This document shows positions 58,248 to 64,000 of a stretch of 64,000 nucleotides of DNA, in pieces (the first letter of the stretch is position 1; every line of letters starts with the position of its first letter). The stretch spans positions 1 to 64,000 of the forward strand of contig JAKAED010000003.1 of assembly GCA_021820105.1 (NCBI GenBank), given 5' to 3'. The stretch is from Actinomycetes bacterium (lineage in GTDB: Bacteria; Actinomycetota; Thermoleophilia; Solirubrobacterales; Solirubrobacteraceae). The notes under the pieces were generated by a model, which had not been told where the DNA came from, searched no databases, and saw only the letters and a program-made list of their open reading frames with translations. Both the position numbers and the translations under genes were made by a program.

Positions 58248-59284
58248 CTGCACACTATGAGCCGTTTGGGCGGATGTTCATGACGCCACTGATCCCGTAC
58301 AAGCACGGCGATACCACAGAGATTGATGAAGAGGCCTATCGGCGGTTCCTGAGGGGATTCCTCACGGACGCGAATCTGGAGGCTGGCCTGGCGGTGATCG
58401 CCAACCCAGAGGCCGGCGAGATCTTCTACCTCAGTCGCGAAGAGAAGCGGCGGGTGGTGGAGATCACCCTTGAGGAGGTTGACGGTCGAGCCCCGGTGCT
58501 GGCGGGCGCGCTTGACGTGACCACGGCTGGGTCAATCGACGTGGCCCGTGATGCCGCCGAACTCGGTGTGGACGGCCTGTTCGTCTTTCCTGCCATTGGT
58601 GCGCAGGATGTCGCTGTTGCCTGGGATGCAGACGCCTACCCGGAGGTGATGACGGACATGTTCCGCGCCATTGCTGCAGAGGTTGATCTGCCGATGGTCG
58701 TTCATCCCGTCGCGACGCCGTCCATCAGATACGGCATTGGCCTCTCAGCGGGAGCGACGCGCTACGTGTGCGAGCACGTCCCGAATGTGGTGGGCTGGAA
58801 GATGACCTACAACTACAACGGGTACCGGGAGATTGCCCGAGTGCTCCGGTCACTCGATCGCAGGGTGGAGATCCTGGGAGCGCTTGCCAAGTTCTTCCAT
58901 GAGAACATCGCCAATGAACAGTTCGACGGGACCTCTTCTGGAGCGTGGAACTACGCCCCGGAACCGATGATGGAGCACATCCTTGCCTGGCGCGCCGGCG
59001 ATGTTAAGCGGGCCACCCAAATCTGGAACTCCGGCCTGGCGCAGCTGCATGAGTACATCTTTGCCGAGATGTCCCGGCTGCATATCCGTTACAAGGTTGC
59101 GGCATGGTTGCGAGGGTTTATCGACAACCCGCTCATGCGGCCGCCGATGCCGCGCCCCCGCGCGGCGGAGATCGAAGATACATATCGGTTGTTGCGGGCG
59201 CTGGACCTGACTACGCGGCCCCGTTCCGAGGTGGATGAGTTTCTCGCCCGTCCGGCGATGGCGGGCCAACTGGTCTCCGCGTAG
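58244..59284 (+). CDS. Dihydrodipicolinate synthase/N-acetylneuraminate lyase (DapA) family protein
   Basis: MTPLIPYKHGDTTEIDEEAYRRFLRGFL; PNVVGWKMTYN (Schiff-base Lys position); TIM-barrel aldolase pattern. Confidence 0.82.
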   Translation: MTAHYEPFGRMFMTPLIPYKHGDTTEIDEEAYRRFLRGFLTDANLEAGLAVIANPEAGEIFYLSREEKRRVVEITLEEVDGRAPVLAGALDVTTAGSIDVARDAAELGVDGLFVFPAIGAQDVAVAWDADAYPEVMTDMFRAIAAEVDLPMVVHPVATPSIRYGIGLSAGATRYVCEHVPNVVGWKMTYNYNGYREIARVLRSLDRRVEILGALAKFFHENIANEQFDGTSSGAWNYAPEPMMEHILAWRAGDVKRATQIWNSGLAQLHEYIFAEMSRLHIRYKVAAWLRGFIDNPLMRPPMPRPRAAEIEDTYRLLRALDLTTRPRSEVDEFLARPAMAGQLVSA

Positions 59285-59292
59285 CAGTACCT

Positions 59293-60111
59293 GTGATGAG
59301 CCCTGACATGCATGCCACCGGAGCGATCGGCCCCGATGATTCCGGTGGCGTGCAGGTCATCCGGCGCGTTGCCCGCATCCTGGACGCCATCCGCGAGAAC
59401 CCGGAGGGCATGAGCCTGGCGCAGATTGCCCGGCGCACCGGAATCGCGCGCTCCACGGTCCATCGCTTGGTGACGGCTCTGGTCGCCGAGGGGATCCTTG
59501 CCAGTGAGTCTCGCAATGGCCGGTTCCGCGCGGGCCCGAGCATTACATCGCTCGCGTCTTCAGCCACCCGTGACTTCATTCTCGACTTTCATCCGGTGAT
59601 GGCCCGCTTATCGCGTGACCTGAATGAGACGGTCGATCTTGCGGCGCTTGAGTACGACCGGGTGCGGTTTCTGCATCAGGTGGCGGCGGTGCAGCGGCTG
59701 CACGCCGTGTCGTCGGTGGGCGCGATCTTCCCGGCGCACTGCACCGCAAACGGCAAGGCGCTCTTGGCGCTTCTGCCCGAGGCTGAAGTGCAGCGTCTCC
59801 TGCCAGAGGAGTTGGAGAGCTTCACTCCGAACACGATTGTTGATCGGAGGAAGCTGATGGACGAGTTGAAGACGGTCCGCGAGACAGGTTTGGCATATGA
59901 CCGCGAGGAACACAGCCTCGGGATCTGTGCAATCGGGACGACCGCCCACACCGCCAATGGGAGCGCCGTGGCCATCACGGTTCCGGTTCCGGCAGCGCGC
60001 TTCGCGGGCAAGGAGCGGAGTGTGGCAACCAAGTTGCTGGAGGCACGCCGCATACTTGACAGCGGTCAGACGGAGGACATCTCCCTGTCGGCGGCGGTTG
60101 AGGTGCCGTGA
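59293..60111 (+). CDS. IclR family transcriptional regulator
   Basis: VIRRVARILDAIRENPEGMSLAQIARRTGIARSTVHRLVTALVAEGIL; AHCTANGKALLALL; AYDREEHSLGICAIGTTA. Confidence 0.92.
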   Translation: MMSPDMHATGAIGPDDSGGVQVIRRVARILDAIRENPEGMSLAQIARRTGIARSTVHRLVTALVAEGILASESRNGRFRAGPSITSLASSATRDFILDFHPVMARLSRDLNETVDLAALEYDRVRFLHQVAAVQRLHAVSSVGAIFPAHCTANGKALLALLPEAEVQRLLPEELESFTPNTIVDRRKLMDELKTVRETGLAYDREEHSLGICAIGTTAHTANGSAVAITVPVPAARFAGKERSVATKLLEARRILDSGQTEDISLSAAVEVP

Positions 60112-60214
60112 ACGCTCCCGGAAGCGTTTGGTGTTGGCACTGTGGACCGTTCATGTAGGACATTTGTCTCATGAAGCAGTACGCCACCAGTTGAAGGTCG
60201 GATAGGATCGAGTT

Positions 60215-61156
60215 GTGTCGAACCTGCGCTGGTCGTACATGGAGCATTGGAGCCTGCCAACTGCGCGCGGAGTCCGTACGCAGTACGCGTCCATGGCCGA
60301 GATGGACAAGTTCGTGAAACAGGTGGCTTCCGTCGGCTTCACCGGGCTGGACATCTTTGACTTCAATGTCCGTGCGCTGGTTGACATGTTCGGCTCTCTG
60401 GAGAGCTACAGGGCGTTCCTGAACGAACGAGGTATCGAGAAGGTCGTTGGCCTTTTCCATGGTCCGTTCTACCTCGAGTCACGATTCGGGGCCCCTCACA
60501 TCCGCGAGTCACATGACGCACTGCTCGCCAACTGTGAGCGGATAGTCCAGAGCGCCGAGCCGCTCGGCGTGGAGACGCTGATCGTCATGCCGGCTGCTTC
60601 GTATCCGTACGTCGAGCCGGTCACGGACGAGAAGCTCGCCGTCATGGGCGAATTCTGGAATCGCGTCGGAGAGATGACGCTGCGCTATGGGGTCAAGACC
60701 GCGGCCCATCACGAGTTCTGGTGTGGGATTCGGTCGCACGATGAGCTCGAGAGGTTCTATGCGTCAACCGATCCCCGCTACGTGTTCCTCTGCGTTGACA
60801 CCGCGCAGCACGTGATTGCCGGGGTCGACCCGGTGGAGCTGTACCGCCGTTACTCGGATCGGTGCTGTGCCTTCCATTTCAAGGACACGCACGATGTGGA
60901 CCCCGGCGAGGAGTACCGAACCCTCCCCGACGCCGAGCTTGCGGCAGAGCCGGTGAGACGCTGGTTCTGGGAGATGGGCACAGAGGACGGTCTGGTTGAT
61001 TGGCATGGTGTGATGCAAGCTCTGGCTGACACCGGTTACCGGGGGTGGGTGACAGTTGAACACGACAAAGCCGACATCGGCGGCGGCTCGTATTCCGAGA
61101 GCACGTGCGTCGCGATGTGGTACCAGAAACACGTGCTGTCCCGGATCTACTCATGA
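60215..61156 (+). CDS. Sugar phosphate isomerase/epimerase (xylose isomerase-like TIM barrel)
   Basis: TAAHHEFWCGI; FLCVDTAQHVIAGVDPVELYRRY; CCAFHFKDTHD; GWVTVEHD; GTG start preceded by TAGGAT. Confidence 0.82.
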   Translation: MSNLRWSYMEHWSLPTARGVRTQYASMAEMDKFVKQVASVGFTGLDIFDFNVRALVDMFGSLESYRAFLNERGIEKVVGLFHGPFYLESRFGAPHIRESHDALLANCERIVQSAEPLGVETLIVMPAASYPYVEPVTDEKLAVMGEFWNRVGEMTLRYGVKTAAHHEFWCGIRSHDELERFYASTDPRYVFLCVDTAQHVIAGVDPVELYRRYSDRCCAFHFKDTHDVDPGEEYRTLPDAELAAEPVRRWFWEMGTEDGLVDWHGVMQALADTGYRGWVTVEHDKADIGGGSYSESTCVAMWYQKHVLSRIYS

Positions 61157-62109
61157 GTTGGGGTTACGCGATCAACCAGTGGAAGCCGGGGATGGCCCAC
61201 TTCGTTCGCCGTGAGGAGCACGAGCGGGCCTTCAAGACCATCGCCGCAACCGGCTTCAACACGATTGAGCTCCGCGCCGGGACCTTCCGCTGGGAGCCGC
61301 TTGGGCGTCCTGAGCGGATCGCCCAGTACTACGGCTCCGTCGACGCCTTCCTGGAGGTCATCCGCGGCTGCGGGCTACAGCAGGTGGTGAGTTACTTCTT
61401 TGATCCGGGAGAGCCGATTCTTGAGGAGATGAGCTTTGGCCGGGACACGCTCGACCCTGCCCAGCGAGACGCCATCGTTGCCTCGACGCAGCCGTTCATC
61501 GAGTTCCTGCAGGTCGCCGGCGGCTCGGTCCTCGTCGTTCGCCCGGTGGGGAGCTATTGGCGCGTCGGGCGGTTGACGGAGTCACAGTTGGACGAGCTGG
61601 CAGCTACGTGGAACGCGGTCAGTGCCAGCGCCTCTGGTTGCGGCGTCACGGTGGGTCTGCACGTCGACTGCCTCTCAGCGCTGCAGTCGCTTGAGGAGAT
61701 CTCAGCGTTGCTCGAGCGAACCGACGCGGGCATCGGGCTCGCCCTTGACACGGCGGAGCTCACCATCGCCGGCATCGATCCCGTCGAGCTCATCCAGCGG
61801 CATCCGGAACGGATCGTCCACGTGCACCTCAAGGACGTGCGGGCAACCGACACGCTTGGCGAGCGTCTGGCTGAGCATGCCGAACTGCGGTTCCTGAGTG
61901 CCGGAGGGAGCCGGGGAATCGAGCGTTGGTTCTGGGAGCTGGGCACCCCGGGTGGACTGGTGGACCTCCAAGGTGTGTTCCAAGCACTGGCCACGCACGG
62001 GTACGCGGGCGCGCTCGTTGCCGAGAGCGATCAGAGCCCGGATCCCGCCGGCAGCGCGATGCTCAACGGCTGGTACATGCAGCGCAACGCGCCGCCGCAG
62101 TCTCGCTGA
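61153..62109 (+). CDS. Sugar phosphate isomerase/epimerase (xylose isomerase-like TIM barrel)
   Basis: GLALDTAELTIAGIDPVELIQRHPERIVHVHLKDVRATDT; ATGA overlap with the 60215 gene. Confidence 0.8.
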   Translation: MSWGYAINQWKPGMAHFVRREEHERAFKTIAATGFNTIELRAGTFRWEPLGRPERIAQYYGSVDAFLEVIRGCGLQQVVSYFFDPGEPILEEMSFGRDTLDPAQRDAIVASTQPFIEFLQVAGGSVLVVRPVGSYWRVGRLTESQLDELAATWNAVSASASGCGVTVGLHVDCLSALQSLEEISALLERTDAGIGLALDTAELTIAGIDPVELIQRHPERIVHVHLKDVRATDTLGERLAEHAELRFLSAGGSRGIERWFWELGTPGGLVDLQGVFQALATHGYAGALVAESDQSPDPAGSAMLNGWYMQRNAPPQSR

Positions 62110-62235
62110 TTCGCGCGGCACCTGCGGGTGGCGGGGCGGGGCTGGGTGAACTCCAGAACCTGACCTCAGGGCATCACTAGGTCCGCTCTGCGGGTTGCCC
62201 TTTCCAACTGACGAGACATACCATATGCTCATCGC

Positions 62236-63327
62236 ATGAGCATTGGTATAGGCATCATCGGCTGCGGGAACGTGTTTCCCGCCTACATGCGGGGGCTTGC
62301 ACAGTACGACGAGGTGCGAGTGGTCCGTTGCAGCGACATCATTCCTGAACGCGCACGAGATGGCGCGGCGGCATATGGCATCCCGCGGTGGGGTAGCAAT
62401 GAGGATCTGTTCGCGGACTCAGATGTTGAGATCGTTGTCAATCTGACGCCCGTCGTTGAGCATGTGGGGGTCTCACGAGCGGCGCTGGAGGCTGGGAAGC
62501 ACGTCTACACGGAGAAGGTGATCGCGATGACGAGCGCTGAGGCCCACGACCTCGTGAGGTTTGCGGCCCAGCAGAATCTGACCATCGGCAGTGCCACTGA
62601 CACCTTTCTCGGGACCTGGGGAGCCACCGCCAAGCATCTGGTCGAGGAGAACGTGGTTGGTGACCTCGTGGCAGCGTCTGCCTGCTTCGCCCACAACCGG
62701 GTTGAGGTCCGTCACCCGGAGCCCGAGCCATTCTTCCAGCCTGGTGGCGGACCCCTGTTCGAACTCGGCCCCTACTTCATCTCGGCGCTTGTTCACCTGC
62801 TCGGTCCGGTTGCGGAGGTGTCGGGCAAGACACGTATCGGCGCTCCGGTCAGAGAGGTCAAGACGCCTGGCCGGGTCGGTGATCGGATCCCGGTTGAGAT
62901 TCCAACCCACAGCACGGCCCTGCTCACGTTCGAGACGGGAGTGATTGCGACGGCGGTCATCACATTTGACGTCTGGGCCTCTGAGTTCCCTCATCGCATC
63001 GAGCTGTACGGCGTTGACGGCACGATCTCCGTCCCACACCCGAATTGGTACGACGGCGACGTCAAGTTCGCGCGCCGTCCCGATGGGTGGGACGACAAGT
63101 GGGAGATAGCACCATCAATCGGTAGCGCGCCGGCTGCGGCGCCCCGCGAGCTTGTCCGGGGGCCCGGTGTGCTCGATCTTGCGCGCTCGCTCGAGGGTGG
63201 CCGGCATCAGACAAGCGGGCAACTCGCGACGCACGTGCTCGATGTGCTGCTGGCGATTCAGGAATCAAGCGATACGGGTGATGTGCTCAAGATCGCTTCA
63301 CCTGCCGCGCAATCACAGAACCTCTGA
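62236..63327 (+). CDS. Gfo/Idh/MocA family oxidoreductase
   Basis: IGIGIIGCGNVFPAYMRGLAQYDEVRVVRCSD; AGKHVYTEKVIAMTSAEAHDLV; GGGPLFELGPYFISALVHLLGPVAEVSG. Confidence 0.9.
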   Translation: MSIGIGIIGCGNVFPAYMRGLAQYDEVRVVRCSDIIPERARDGAAAYGIPRWGSNEDLFADSDVEIVVNLTPVVEHVGVSRAALEAGKHVYTEKVIAMTSAEAHDLVRFAAQQNLTIGSATDTFLGTWGATAKHLVEENVVGDLVAASACFAHNRVEVRHPEPEPFFQPGGGPLFELGPYFISALVHLLGPVAEVSGKTRIGAPVREVKTPGRVGDRIPVEIPTHSTALLTFETGVIATAVITFDVWASEFPHRIELYGVDGTISVPHPNWYDGDVKFARRPDGWDDKWEIAPSIGSAPAAAPRELVRGPGVLDLARSLEGGRHQTSGQLATHVLDVLLAIQESSDTGDVLKIASPAAQSQNL

Positions 63328-63338
63328 GGAGAATCGTG

Positions 63339-63366
63339 GGGCTCCGGACCAGCGTATCCGGAGCCC
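63339..63366 (+). terminator. Terminator-like hairpin after the Gfo/Idh gene
   Basis: GGGCTCCGGA-ccagcgta-TCCGGAGCCC, 12 bp past the stop codon. Confidence 0.65.
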
Positions 63367-63677
63367 TACGCGGTTGAACCGCGGCGCGCGCCGGCGCAGG
63401 CCTCCGTTGCACGCTAAAGGAGCGAAACTCGCCTGTGGGGCGTTGGCGGGCGGCTCCCTATGGCCCTCTTTCCTGTCACTGGCGACATCCCGGTCGGAGT
63501 ATCGGTGACAACAAGCACCTAACGCGAACGCAGCACCAGCGATGTTGACAGCTCATCCGGCTTGTGCGAACATCACGATCCATATATCGGTGAGAGCGTC
63601 CCGTTCTTCGGGACAACTCTTACAGGCCTCTGATTGTCAAGACAAGGCAACGAGGAAACGAGAGGGAGGAGACGACG

Positions 63678-64000
63678 TTGAGGTATTACAGGCGTACGAA
63701 GCTACTGGCAACAGCGGCTGTGACGCTCGCCGCCGCTGGCGGGGTTGCTGCCGCTGCTGACGGCAGCACGACCAGGTCCGCAGCAAGGTCGCTGGCCTCG
63801 GCAAGCACCCACAAGGCCACGTCCGCAGCCGCTACGGGCGGGACTCTTTCAATCGCTCCACAGGGACCGGTGCAGACGTTCGACCCATGGGTTGCTCCGT
63901 CAGGGAACAACAATGACCTGATTTGGCTGGACGCCGTCTATGACCAGCTGCTGCGCCTCCAGGCAAACGGGAAGATCGTACCCTCGCTGGCGCAGACCTT
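63678..64000 (+). CDS. Family 5 extracellular solute-binding protein, 3' truncated by window edge (absent from ORF track)
   Basis: TTG start after GAGGGAGGAG; translation LRYYRRTKLLATAAVTLAAAGGVAAAADG...GGTLSIAPQGPVQTFDPWVAPSGNNNDLIWLDAVYDQLLRLQANGKIVPSLAQT, open to window end. Confidence 0.82.
   Translation, partial: MRYYRRTKLLATAAVTLAAAGGVAAAADGSTTRSAARSLASASTHKATSAAATGGTLSIAPQGPVQTFDPWVAPSGNNNDLIWLDAVYDQLLRLQANGKIVPSLAQT

Noticed and set aside
60215-62109. Considered as fourth and fifth CGD alpha subunits
   Set aside because: No small beta-type gene adjacent and the HFKD/VDTA motif set matches general xylose-isomerase-like proteins rather than the HGKF...SSEYEG pattern

Overview
High-GC, gene-dense bacterial window (probably actinobacterial; a Solirubrobacterales-like origin is only my inference) that reads as a catabolic island for plant-type glycosides and aromatics. 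In order it holds: (i) an L-rhamnose module with a CUT2-type ABC transporter, rhamnulokinase and RhaI-type isomerase (1-8.1 kb); (ii) two DHA2 MFS pumps, a UPF0718/DUF318 permease and a PAS-GAF-GGDEF-HD-GYP protein; (iii) a minus-strand CUT2-type ABC transporter with cupin, cyclase and BKACE/DUF849 genes; (iv) a plus-strand operon of FAH, TetR, two SDRs, a monooxygenase-like ABM protein and pcaIJHGBDC (protocatechuate/beta-ketoadipate branch); (v) a two-component pair, then a LacI regulator, an oligopeptide-type (family 5) ABC transporter and a GH1 beta-glucosidase; (vi) at 42.7-63.3 kb, the most unusual part: three predicted two-subunit C-glycoside deglycosidases (TIM-barrel alpha plus DUF6379-type beta), interleaved with a PaoABC-like molybdenum aldehyde oxidoreductase, a gamma-resorcylate-decarboxylase-like amidohydrolase, cyclase, cupin, SDR, 3-hydroxyacyl-CoA-DH-like and BKACE genes, a DapA-family aldolase, IclR, two further TIM-barrel proteins and a Gfo/Idh/MocA oxidoreductase; (vii) the start of another family 5 solute-binding protein running off the window. 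No tRNA, rRNA, CRISPR or IS element was recognised. Family calls come from motif recognition in the translations; no database search was run.
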